Positions 56,242 to 64,000 of a DNA stretch of 64,000 bases are shown here, one piece after another. The stretch is from NCBI RefSeq assembly GCF_004563925.1, contig NZ_SPNJ01000006.1, positions 186,001 to 250,000 on the forward strand, read 5' to 3'. Origin of the DNA: Herbaspirillum sp. 3R11. GTDB taxonomy: Bacteria; Pseudomonadota; Gammaproteobacteria; Burkholderiales; Burkholderiaceae_D. The notes under the pieces were generated by a model, which searched no databases, was not told the origin of the DNA, and saw nothing but the letters and a program-made list of their open reading frames with translations. The position numbers and the translations under genes are program-made. The first letter of the stretch is position 1; each line of letters opens with the position of its first letter.

Positions 56242-58518
56242 ATGTCTATCTACATCAAGAGCAAGAAACACGGCGCCGCCGGCCGTCTGGTCACTTTACG
56301 TTCGTCATTGGCGGTGTCGACGCTGGCGCTGGCCGCACCATTCAACGTCGCCGCAGAAAGCCTGCCCGAGGTCAATGTCAACGAGCGCAACGAATCCTAC
56401 AAGGCCGAGCGCGTCAGCTCGCCGAAATTCACGCAGCCGCTGGTCGATACCACGCAGACCATCACCGTCATCAAGAAGGAACTGCTGCAATCGCAACTGG
56501 CGACCACGCTCACCGAAGCACTGCAAAACAGCGCCGGCGTCGGCACTTTCAGCACCGGCGAGAACGGCAGCACCAACACCGGCGACACCATCTTCATGCG
56601 CGGCTTCAACACCGCCAACAGCATCTTCGTCGACAACATCCGCGACCTCGGCGGCGTCTCGCGCGACCTGTTCAACATCGAGCAGGTCGAAGTGGTCAAG
56701 GGCCCGGCAGGCGCCGACAACGGTCGCGGTGCACCGACCGGTTACATCAACATGGTGACCAAGCAGCCGATGCTGGAGAACGCCTATTCCGGAACCGCGA
56801 CCTACGGCACCGGCGATCAGAAGCGCATCACCGCCGATCTCAATCGCCATATTGAAGGACTCAACGGCGCGGCGTTCCGGCTCAATTTGCTCAAGCAGGA
56901 CAGTGGCGTGCCGGGACGCGACCGTGTGCAAAACAATCGCTGGGGCATCGCGCCGTCGTTCGCATTTGGACTTGGCACGCCGACGCGGATCGTGTTCAGC
57001 TATCTCCACCTGGACCGTGACAATGTGCCCGACACGGGTTTGCCGACCATCGGCACGCCGGGTTTCTTCAACGCCACCACGGCCGGCAAGAATGCGCGGC
57101 CGGTCGCGCGCAGCAATTACTACGGCCTGGCGTCGGATTACGACAAGAGCACCAGCGACATGTTTACCGCCCGCATCGAACATGACGTCAACGCCAACCT
57201 GACCATTCGCAACACCACCCGCTACGGCAAGACGAAGCAGAACGCGCTGATGGCTGCGCCCTACATCGTCGACGGCAGCAACGTCAATCCCGCCAACTGG
57301 ACGGTGTCGCGCATCCTGCAAATCGTCGATCGGGAAAACGAAATCCTGACTAACCAGACCAACGCGGTGATCAAATTCGAGACCGGGAAAGTTAAGCACG
57401 CAGTCACCACCGGGATCGAATTCATGCGTGAAAAACAGACCAGTATCGGTTACGGCGGCACCGGTCTGAATGCAGTCGCGGCATCCAATCTTTATGCACC
57501 CAATCCCAATGCGCCGGCCAGGGGTAATCCGGTATCGAACGGTACGCGCGTCGATGGCAGCACCAACACCATCGGTGTGTACCTGTTCGACACGTTGGAG
57601 ATCAATCCTGCATTCCAGCTCAATGCCGGCATCCGGCTGGATCGTTACAGCACGGACTACAGCAGCATTGCGTTGTCCACGCTCGCGGCCAATCCTGGCC
57701 TGCCGGTCGGCACGCTGGTGCCGACTACGCTGAGCAAATCCGACACCCTGCTCAACTGGAAAGTCGGTGCACTATATAAGCCGGCACCCAACGGCAGCAT
57801 TTACATTGGCTATGCGACCTCGCAGCAACCTCCCGGCGGCGCTGCATTTGCATTGAGCAGCAGCGGCGCCAGCGCCGACAATCCCAACTTCGCGCCACAA
57901 AAAACCAGCACCACGGAAATCGGCACTAAATGGGAAGTGCTGAACAAGAAACTATTGCTCGCGGCGGCCGTGTTCCGCACGGAAGTCAGCAATGAAATCA
58001 AACAGGATCCGGTCACCACGACGCTCTACACGCAAACCGGCAAGAAGCGCGTCGACGGCATCGAACTCTCGGCCTCTGGTGAAATCACCCGCGCCTGGTC
58101 GGTCAATGCCAGCGCTGCGCTGATGAACGCCAAGATCACGGATGGCACCACCAATGCGGCGGCGACCTCAAATCAGAACAACGCCGCCATGAGTTTCTCG
58201 CCGAAAACGACTCTGGCGCTGTGGAGCACCTACCAACTGCCGTCCGGCGTCACTATCGGCGGCGGCGTGCGCTACGTCGACACCATCGCGCGCACCGCCA
58301 GCACGACCATCAGCGGCGCCACGAACACGCCGTATGCACAAAGCTACTGGGTGGCCGACGCCATGGCCGCGTATCAGTTCAGCAAGAACGCCACGGTGCA
58401 GCTGAATCTGTACAACCTGGCCAACCAGCGTTATGCAGCTTCCATCAACAACAGTGGTGCGCGCTACATCCCCGGAACGGAGCGCTCGGCCAAACTCAGC
58501 CTGAACCTGGCGTATTGA
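56242..58518 (+). CDS. TonB-dependent catecholate siderophore receptor (Fiu/PiuA-like)
   Basis: A 758-residue outer-membrane receptor. The signal peptide extends to about residue 38 (STLALAAPFNVAAE), then a plug domain (TITVIKKELLQSQLATTLTE, FMRGFNTANSIFVDNIRDLG, VEVVKGPAGADNGRGAPTGY) and a 22-strand barrel ending ...RSAKLSLNLAY with a C-terminal aromatic. Pairing with PiuC downstream is typical of Fiu/PiuA, which import catecholate siderophores or their analogues. A TonB box is hard to see but LPEVNVNERN at the mature N-terminus fits. Confidence 0.92.
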   Translation: MSIYIKSKKHGAAGRLVTLRSSLAVSTLALAAPFNVAAESLPEVNVNERNESYKAERVSSPKFTQPLVDTTQTITVIKKELLQSQLATTLTEALQNSAGVGTFSTGENGSTNTGDTIFMRGFNTANSIFVDNIRDLGGVSRDLFNIEQVEVVKGPAGADNGRGAPTGYINMVTKQPMLENAYSGTATYGTGDQKRITADLNRHIEGLNGAAFRLNLLKQDSGVPGRDRVQNNRWGIAPSFAFGLGTPTRIVFSYLHLDRDNVPDTGLPTIGTPGFFNATTAGKNARPVARSNYYGLASDYDKSTSDMFTARIEHDVNANLTIRNTTRYGKTKQNALMAAPYIVDGSNVNPANWTVSRILQIVDRENEILTNQTNAVIKFETGKVKHAVTTGIEFMREKQTSIGYGGTGLNAVAASNLYAPNPNAPARGNPVSNGTRVDGSTNTIGVYLFDTLEINPAFQLNAGIRLDRYSTDYSSIALSTLAANPGLPVGTLVPTTLSKSDTLLNWKVGALYKPAPNGSIYIGYATSQQPPGGAAFALSSSGASADNPNFAPQKTSTTEIGTKWEVLNKKLLLAAAVFRTEVSNEIKQDPVTTTLYTQTGKKRVDGIELSASGEITRAWSVNASAALMNAKITDGTTNAAATSNQNNAAMSFSPKTTLALWSTYQLPSGVTIGGGVRYVDTIARTASTTISGATNTPYAQSYWVADAMAAYQFSKNATVQLNLYNLANQRYAASINNSGARYIPGTERSAKLSLNLAY

Positions 58519-58545
58519 TTTGTCGATCCGTTTCAAGAACAACAG

Positions 58546-58565
58546 CCCCGCCGGCAACGGCGGGG
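58546..58565 (+). terminator. GC-rich hairpin between receptor and PiuC genes
   Basis: Stem CCCCGCCG/CGGCGGGG with a GCAA tetraloop followed by TTTG. It may reduce transcription into the PiuC gene, which keeps its own ribosome site. Confidence 0.7.
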
Positions 58566-58613
58566 TTTGTCATTCAAACGCCTCTTCTTCAATCACGATA
58601 AAAGGAGCACACC

Positions 58614-59318
58614 GTGCTGCTGCACATCCCGCAAGTCCTCAGCGCCGATCAGGTCGCGTTGATCCGCAAGCAACTCGATGCCGCCGACTGGAGCGACGGG
58701 CGCGCCACAGTCGGTTCGCAGGGCGCGCGCGTCAAGCGCAATCGGCAGTTGCCCGAACAATCCGCCGTCGGCAGGGAATTGGCGCGCATCGTCATGGCGG
58801 CGCTGGCCGCTCATCCGACTTTCTTCGCCGCCGCCTTGCCGGCGCGCACCATGCCGCCGCTGTTCAATCGCTATGAGGGCGGTGAGCAGTACGGCGTGCA
58901 CATCGACGGCGCCGTGCGCAACGTAGCGGGTAACATGGCGGGCACTGCGCCCGGCGCCGACTATCAATTGCGCACCGATGTTTCATCGACGCTGTTCCTG
59001 AGCGAACCCGAAGACTACGACGGCGGCGAACTGGTGGTGCACGACACCTACGGCGCGCACGAAGTAAAACTGCCGGCCGGCGACCTGATCCTGTATCCAT
59101 CAAGCAGCCGCCACGAAGTCACCGCCGTCACGCGCGGCTGCCGCGTGAGCGCCTTTTTCTGGACTCAGAGCATGATCCGCGACGACCAGCGCCGCGGCAT
59201 GCTGTATGAACTCGACCAGGCCATTCACGCCTTGCGGCTGAGGCATGGCGACAGCGATGAAACCGTGGTGCTCGCTGGGCACTATCACAACCTGCTACGG
59301 CTCTGGGCAGAGACATAA
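58614..59318 (+). CDS. piuC: Fe2+/2-oxoglutarate dioxygenase, PiuC (PKHD-type)
   Basis: A 234-residue Fe(II)- and 2-oxoglutarate-dependent oxygenase. Iron ligands His96 and Asp98 (YGVHIDGAV) and His167 (SSRHEVTAV), with 2-oxoglutarate-binding Arg177, are in place. PKHD-type hydroxylases of this family sit next to Fiu/PiuA receptors and probably modify a siderophore or receptor. The GTG start at 58614 follows aaaggagc. It lies 95 bp after the receptor gene, with a hairpin between. Confidence 0.92.
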   Translation: MLLHIPQVLSADQVALIRKQLDAADWSDGRATVGSQGARVKRNRQLPEQSAVGRELARIVMAALAAHPTFFAAALPARTMPPLFNRYEGGEQYGVHIDGAVRNVAGNMAGTAPGADYQLRTDVSSTLFLSEPEDYDGGELVVHDTYGAHEVKLPAGDLILYPSSSRHEVTAVTRGCRVSAFFWTQSMIRDDQRRGMLYELDQAIHALRLRHGDSDETVVLAGHYHNLLRLWAET

Positions 59319-59330
59319 GGGCACGAAAGC

Positions 59331-59348
59331 TGACCACTCGGTCGGTCA
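59331..59348. promoter_or_regulatory. TGACC-N8-GGTCA inverted repeat
   Basis: TGACCACTCGGTCGGTCA lies in the spacer before the first SfnB-like gene. Arms TGACC/GGTCA with an 8-base centre resemble TetR-family sites. No TetR gene is adjacent. Confidence 0.45.
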
Positions 59349-59520
59349 AATCAGCATGATGACGCGCCTGTTCATGCAATTTCCGAACTAAGAAATACGA
59401 AATGCTTCGTTCTGCAAAAACACGGATTTTGATTTAATGGCCCATCATTAATCTTGTCTGCGCTCGCCGCGTTCTACGTAATTTCCTGCGGCGCGGTCAA
59501 TCTCGCGGAGCCATTCCATC

Positions 59521-60762
59521 ATGTCAGCGGTCATCGAACAGTCGATCGCGGGCGCAGCCGTCTCTACTTCCCGTGTGCCGGCGCACCGCATACTCAGTGA
59601 AACAGAAGCCATCGAGACCGCGCGCAAGCTGGCGCAGGAATTCGTCGTCGAGGCCGCAGAACGCGACCAGCAACGGCGCCTGCCGCATGCGGAGATCGAG
59701 CGCTTCTCTTCCAGCGGACTGTGGGCCATCACCGTGCCCAAGGCTTACGGCGGCATCGGCGCCTCTTGGGTGACGCTGGCCGAAGTGGTCAGGATCATCT
59801 CCGCCGCCGATCCGTCCATCGGTCAGATTCCGCAAAACCATTTCGGCATCCTCAACGTGCTGGCGCAAACCGCCACCGAAAGCCAGAAGCATTACTTCTA
59901 CGGTGAAGTCCTGAACGGCGCGCGCTTCGGCAACGCCGGGCCGGAACGCACCAGCAAGAACGTGCTCGACATCCGTACCCGCATTACCAAGGATCCCGGC
60001 AGCCCCGATTATCTGCTCAACGGTACGCGCTTCTATTCCACCGGCGCGCTGTATGCCGACTGGGTGCCGACGCGTGCGCTCGACGACGACGGCAAGAGCG
60101 TGTTTGTATTCGCCGAACGTCATGCGCCGGGCCTGAGCGTGGTCGACGACTGGTCCGGCTTCGGCCAGCGCACTACCGCCAGCGGCACCGTGATTTTCGA
60201 CAACGTGCGCGTGGCCGCAGGACACGTCGTGCCCTTGCACCAGTTGGCCGAACAAGCCAACAACATCGGTCCGGTGGCGCAGCTGATCCAGGCTGCCATT
60301 GATGCCGGCATCGCGCAGGCGGCGGTGGATGATGCGGTCGCCTTCATCCGTCAGCGTTCGCGTCCGTGGGCCGACAGCGGCGTCGAGCGCGCCGGCGACG
60401 ATCCCTTGACGATCAACCAGATCGGCGACCTCAAGATCCGCCTGCACGCCGCCGAGGCCTTGCTCGAACGCGCCGCACGCACGCTCGACAACTCGCCGCT
60501 GCCGATCAGCTACGAGCAGATGGCGCAGGCCTCGGTCGCGGTAGCGGAAGCCAAAGTGCTGACGACAGAAATTGCGCTGCACGCCAGCGAAAAGCTGTTT
60601 GAACTGGCCGGCACGCAATCCACGCTGTCCGCGCACGACCTCGACCGTCACTGGCGCAATGCGCGCGTGCACACGCTGCACGATCCGGTGCGCTGGAAGT
60701 ATCACGCCGTCGGCAACTACTACCTCAACGACGCGCCGCCGCCGCGTCACAACTGGTCATAA
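59521..60762 (+). CDS. Acyl-CoA dehydrogenase-fold flavoprotein, SfnB family (copy 1)
   Basis: A 413-residue flavoenzyme of the acyl-CoA dehydrogenase superfamily, SfnB type, found with sulfur-source utilisation genes in Pseudomonas. Blocks seen: SSGLWAITVPKAYGGIGASW, IGQIPQNHFGILNVL, VVDDWSGFGQRTTASGTVIF and the C-terminal LDRHWRNARVHTLHDPVRWK. In its relatives it works in oxidation of dimethyl sulfone-related compounds. The next gene is a close paralogue 44 bp away. Substrate is not proven. Confidence 0.9.
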   Translation: MSAVIEQSIAGAAVSTSRVPAHRILSETEAIETARKLAQEFVVEAAERDQQRRLPHAEIERFSSSGLWAITVPKAYGGIGASWVTLAEVVRIISAADPSIGQIPQNHFGILNVLAQTATESQKHYFYGEVLNGARFGNAGPERTSKNVLDIRTRITKDPGSPDYLLNGTRFYSTGALYADWVPTRALDDDGKSVFVFAERHAPGLSVVDDWSGFGQRTTASGTVIFDNVRVAAGHVVPLHQLAEQANNIGPVAQLIQAAIDAGIAQAAVDDAVAFIRQRSRPWADSGVERAGDDPLTINQIGDLKIRLHAAEALLERAARTLDNSPLPISYEQMAQASVAVAEAKVLTTEIALHASEKLFELAGTQSTLSAHDLDRHWRNARVHTLHDPVRWKYHAVGNYYLNDAPPPRHNWS

Positions 60763-60806
60763 CCGGTCCTGATTCGTCCTCAGAATATTTCTCCGAAAGC
60801 ATCGCC

Positions 60807-62036
60807 ATGAGCCAATCCGCTACCGCTACTGCAGCAGCAATCTCCACCGAGCCGCGCATCGTCGCGCGCATCCGCGATGACGCCGAAGCCTTGGCCGTCG
60901 CCCGCAAGCTCGCCGTCGAACTGGCGCGCGAAGCCTCGCAACGCGACCGCGAACGCCGCCTGCCGTGGGCGGAGCTGGACCGCTACGTGCGCTCCGGCCT
61001 GTGGGGCATCTCGGTGCCGAAGGAATACGGCGGCGCCGGTGTCTCCTACGTCACGCTGGCCCAGGTCACGGCCATCATTGCCGAAGCCGACGGCTCGCTC
61101 GGCCAGATTCCGCAAAACCATTTCTATGCCGTCGAAATCATCCGCGTCAACGGCAGCGACGCGCAGAAGCGTTTCTACTTCGAGCGCGTGCTGCAGGGCG
61201 ACCGCTTCGGCAACGCGCTGGCGGAGATCGGCACCAAGAATTCCGCCGAGCGCAAGACGCGCCTGACCAAGGACGGCGCCGACTACCGCATCAACGGCCA
61301 CAAGTTCTACGCCACCGGTGCGCTGTACGCCGACTGGGTGCCGACCTCGGCCATCGACGACGACGGTGTGCAGCAACTGGCGCTGGTGCCGCGCAATGCG
61401 CAGGGGTTGAGCATCGTCGACGACTGGTCCGGCTTCGGCCAGCGCACCACCGGCAGCGGTTCGGCGATCTTCGACAACGTCCGCGTGGACGGCGGCGCGG
61501 TGCTGGGATTCCAGGCCTCGTTCGATCGTCCGACCACGGTCGGCCCGCTGGCGCAATTGCTGCACGCGGCCATCGATCTCGGCATCGCGCGCGCCGCCTA
61601 CGCCGACCTGATCAGCTTCGTCTCGACGCGTTCGCGCCCATGGATCGACAGCGGCGTCGAGCGCGCCGGCGACGATCCGCTGACCATCCGTGAAGTCGGC
61701 GACCTCACCGTGCAATTGCATGCGGCCGAAGCGCTGGTGGATCGCGCCGGCGCCAAGGTCGACATCGCTGCCGCCGATTCCAACGCCGACACCGTCGCCG
61801 CTGCGTCGATCGCCGTGGCCGAATCGCGCGTGCTCACCAACAACGTCTCGCTGGCCGCCGGCAGCAAGCTGTTCGAGCTGGCCGGCACGCAGTCGACGCT
61901 GGCCGAGAACAACCTCGACCGTCACTGGCGCAACGCGCGCACCCACACGCTGCACGATCCGGTGCGCTGGAAGTACCACGCCATCGGCAACTACTACCTC
62001 AACGACAAGAAGCCGCCGCGTCACGGCGCGCTCTGA
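60807..62036 (+). CDS. Acyl-CoA dehydrogenase-fold flavoprotein, SfnB family (copy 2)
   Basis: A 409-residue paralogue of the preceding gene. Shared blocks include SGLWGISVPKEYGGAGVSYV, IVDDWSGFGQRTTGSGSAIF, RSRPWIDSGVERAGDDPLTI and LDRHWRNARTHTLHDPVRWK. The two differ mostly in the N-terminus and middle. It is followed after 47 bp by a solute-binding protein gene. A recent duplication with split specificity is the simplest reading. Confidence 0.9.
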   Translation: MSQSATATAAAISTEPRIVARIRDDAEALAVARKLAVELAREASQRDRERRLPWAELDRYVRSGLWGISVPKEYGGAGVSYVTLAQVTAIIAEADGSLGQIPQNHFYAVEIIRVNGSDAQKRFYFERVLQGDRFGNALAEIGTKNSAERKTRLTKDGADYRINGHKFYATGALYADWVPTSAIDDDGVQQLALVPRNAQGLSIVDDWSGFGQRTTGSGSAIFDNVRVDGGAVLGFQASFDRPTTVGPLAQLLHAAIDLGIARAAYADLISFVSTRSRPWIDSGVERAGDDPLTIREVGDLTVQLHAAEALVDRAGAKVDIAAADSNADTVAAASIAVAESRVLTNNVSLAAGSKLFELAGTQSTLAENNLDRHWRNARTHTLHDPVRWKYHAIGNYYLNDKKPPRHGAL

Positions 62037-62083
62037 ACGTTTTGATTTTGAATACTTCGTCCACACAACAAGAAAAGACTTCC

Positions 62084-63697
62084 ATGCGCAATCGCTTCAT
62101 CGTTTCCCTGATTCCGGGTTTGCTGTTGGCAGCCTTGCCGTTGCTGGCGACGGCACAAACTGCCGCGCAAACGCCAAAATCCGGCGGCACCCTGGTCGCC
62201 ATCGTCCAGCCCGAACCGGTCACGCTGACCGGCGCGGTCAACACCGCGCAGCCGACCTCGCTGATCGCCACCAACGTTTACGACGGCCTGCTGTCCTACG
62301 ACAACGACCTCAAGCCGCACGGCCAGCTGGCCGAAAGCTGGGAAGTCTCCAAGGACGGCCTCGCCATCACCTTCCACCTGCGCAAAGGCGTCAAATGGCA
62401 CGACGGTAAACCGTTCACTTCGGCCGACGTCAAATGGTCGGTGGAGAACGTCTGGAAAACCATCCACCCACGCAACAAGGCCATCCTGGCCAACCTGACC
62501 CAGGTCGATGCGCCTGACGCCAATACCGCCATCTTCCGTTTCACCAAGCCTTCGTTGGCGCTGCTGTCGACACTCAATTCCTGGGGCGCGCCGGTGTTGC
62601 CGAAGCATCTGTATGAAGGCACCGACGTGCTCAACAATCCGAACAACAACAAGCCGGTCGGCACCGGCCCGTTCGTGTTCAAGGAATGGAGTCGCGGCAA
62701 CTACATCACGCTGGAGCGCAATCCGAATTACTGGGAGAAGGGAAAACCTTATCTGGACAAGATCATCTTCAAGGTCGTGCCTGACGCCGGCGCGCGCGCC
62801 GCCACGCTGGAAAACGGCGACGCGCAATACGCCGTCTTCAGCCCGGTGCCGCCGAAGGAAGCGCAGCGCCTGGCCGACTCCGGCAAGGTCAAGGTCGAAA
62901 CCAACGGTTACCAATGGTCGTCGCCGGTGCTCTACCTCGACTACAACCTCAGCAACAAATATCTCAAGGACGTACGCGTACGCCGCGCCATCGCCCACGC
63001 GGCAAATCTGGAAGGCCTCAACAAGGTAGTCTGGTACGGCTACGGCAAACCGTCGGTGAGCATCGTGCCGACCACGCTGTCGCAGTTCTTCGACAACACC
63101 GTGCCGCGCTATCCGTACGACACCAAGAAGGCCGAAGTGCTGCTCGATGAAGCCGGCTTCCCGCGCGGCGCCGACGGCGTGCGCTTCACCATCAGCAACG
63201 ACTACCTGCCGTACGGCGATGACTATCGCCGCACCGCTGAATATCTCAAACAATCCCTCAAGCGCGTCGGCATCGAAGTCAACATCCGCAGCCAGGACAC
63301 CGCCGCCTTCACCAAGCGCGTCTACGGCGACCGCGACTTCGACACCGCGATCACATGGAACGCGTCCTTCCCCGATCCGCAGATCGGCCTGACGCGCATG
63401 TACTGGTCGGGCTGGGTCGGCAAGAACATTCCGTGGACCAACAGCTCCGGCTACAACAATCCGGAAGTTGATCGCCTGATCGAACAAGCGCAGGGCGCCG
63501 CCACGCAAGCCGAACGCATTGCGCTGTTCAAGAAATTCCAGCAGATCACGCAGACCGAATTGCCGACCCTGCCGTTGATCGAGCTGCACTTCTTCACCGT
63601 GCATTCGCCGCGTCTCAAGGGCATCACGCAGGACGGCGACCAGTCGCAGGGTTCGCTGAAAAACGCCTGGCTGGAACCGGCCAAGGCCGCGCAATAA
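62084..63697 (+). CDS. ABC transporter substrate-binding protein, family 5 (copy 1)
   Basis: A 537-residue periplasmic binding protein of the peptide/nickel (DppA/OppA-like) family. Signal peptide MRNRFIVSLIPGLLLAALPL to about residue 25, then the mature start PKSGGTLVAIVQPEPVTLTG. Family block LAESWEVSKDGLAITFHLRK and the later NPVGTGPF-like stretch (NNNKPVGTGPFVFKEW) are visible. The ATG at 62084 follows agaaaag. With the SfnB pair upstream, the ligand may be an organosulfur compound or a peptide. No ATPase or permease is yet visible. Confidence 0.92.
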   Translation: MRNRFIVSLIPGLLLAALPLLATAQTAAQTPKSGGTLVAIVQPEPVTLTGAVNTAQPTSLIATNVYDGLLSYDNDLKPHGQLAESWEVSKDGLAITFHLRKGVKWHDGKPFTSADVKWSVENVWKTIHPRNKAILANLTQVDAPDANTAIFRFTKPSLALLSTLNSWGAPVLPKHLYEGTDVLNNPNNNKPVGTGPFVFKEWSRGNYITLERNPNYWEKGKPYLDKIIFKVVPDAGARAATLENGDAQYAVFSPVPPKEAQRLADSGKVKVETNGYQWSSPVLYLDYNLSNKYLKDVRVRRAIAHAANLEGLNKVVWYGYGKPSVSIVPTTLSQFFDNTVPRYPYDTKKAEVLLDEAGFPRGADGVRFTISNDYLPYGDDYRRTAEYLKQSLKRVGIEVNIRSQDTAAFTKRVYGDRDFDTAITWNASFPDPQIGLTRMYWSGWVGKNIPWTNSSGYNNPEVDRLIEQAQGAATQAERIALFKKFQQITQTELPTLPLIELHFFTVHSPRLKGITQDGDQSQGSLKNAWLEPAKAAQ

Positions 63698-63736
63698 CAA
63701 ATAAAGCAACGACAAAACAACGAGGGAAAACAGAAC

Positions 63737-64000
63737 ATGAACAAGACTGTATTCAAGCTGCTGGCGGCCACGGCCATCACATTGGCCTTCAGCGCGAACG
63801 CGTTTGCCCAGACGCGCGGCGGCACCCTGACCGCGATCATCCAGCCCGAGCCGGTGATCCTGACCTCGGCATTGAACACCGCGGCGCCGACCGGTTTCTT
63901 CAGCGCCAACGTGTTCGACGGCCTGGTGGAATACGACAACGACTTCAAGCTGCGGCCCGCGCTGGCGGAGAGCTGGGACGTCTCCAAGGACAGCAAGACG
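63737..64000 (+). CDS. ABC transporter substrate-binding protein, family 5 (copy 2, cut by window end)
   Basis: The first 88 codons of a paralogue of the preceding gene: signal peptide LLAATAITLAFSANAFAQ, then RGGTLTAIIQPEPVILTSAL and FDGLVEYDNDFKLRPALAES. It begins 39 bp after copy 1. The remainder and any permease genes are outside the window. Confidence 0.85.
   Translation, partial: MNKTVFKLLAATAITLAFSANAFAQTRGGTLTAIIQPEPVILTSALNTAAPTGFFSANVFDGLVEYDNDFKLRPALAESWDVSKDSKT

Noticed and set aside
59430..59470. Sigma-54 promoter for the SfnB genes
   Set aside because: A TGGCCC is present, but the TTGC element is missing at the required spacing.

Overview
The window is high-GC, densely packed bacterial chromosome with no rRNA, tRNA, insertion sequence, phage or CRISPR. 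It points to a betaproteobacterium of the order Burkholderiales, most likely Oxalobacteraceae and Herbaspirillum-like. The reasons are a monomeric NADP isocitrate dehydrogenase, DUF4148 and DUF3717 small proteins, a phasin, many LysR regulators, a YXWGXW-type secreted protein and a bifunctional MnmC-like protein. The genus is inference only.

Region 1 (1-3634) is an electrophile/xenobiotic unit: an Old Yellow Enzyme reductase, an aldo/keto reductase and an MFS exporter, facing a LysR gene across a promoter with a strong inverted repeat. Region 2 (3806-12239) holds a large BarA-type hybrid kinase, a GAF histidine kinase, a chromate transporter, a serine hydrolase and an HD-domain hydrolase. Region 3 (12807-19186) has icd followed by a signalling block on the minus strand: membrane kinase, FixJ-type regulator, stand-alone receiver, and an EAL protein with a dead GGDEF domain.

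Region 4 (19520-26258) holds small secreted proteins, a DUF4105 membrane protein, a LysR/MFS divergent pair, and a ribA-COG0523 operon. Region 5 (26517-36652) holds a CHASE-PAS-GGDEF-EAL protein, a transporter/phosphoesterase pair, an MFS gene, a LysR gene, an MnmC-like protein whose methyltransferase half looks inactive, an FMN-binding protein and a small secreted protein. Region 6 (36916-43026) holds an LtrA-family protein, a DUF5666/cytochrome b561/molybdopterin oxidoreductase operon, a COG2509 FAD protein and a DsbA/tautomerase pair.

Region 7 (43196-48052) is one minus-strand operon: IclR regulator, polar amino acid ABC importer, hutG and hutD. It lacks hutH, hutU and hutI locally, and a large foldable element sits between the binding-protein and permease genes. 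Region 8 (48303-54648) holds an SDR, a TetR gene whose operator-like sequence recurs before a membrane protein gene, a diguanylate cyclase, a phasin with two palindromic sites upstream, a patatin phospholipase and very small proteins. Region 9 (54660-64000) holds an MFS gene, a Fiu/PiuA-like TonB receptor with PiuC, two SfnB-like flavoproteins in tandem and two family-5 solute-binding proteins in tandem; the last runs off the window.

The strongest leads are regulatory or degenerative rather than one new system: a shared ATGAC-N6-ATGAC-N6-GTCA site before two envelope-protein loci, the structured element at 46298-46419, the TetR operator pair at 50069-50086 and 50757-50774, and the eroded SAM-binding site in the MnmC-like protein.
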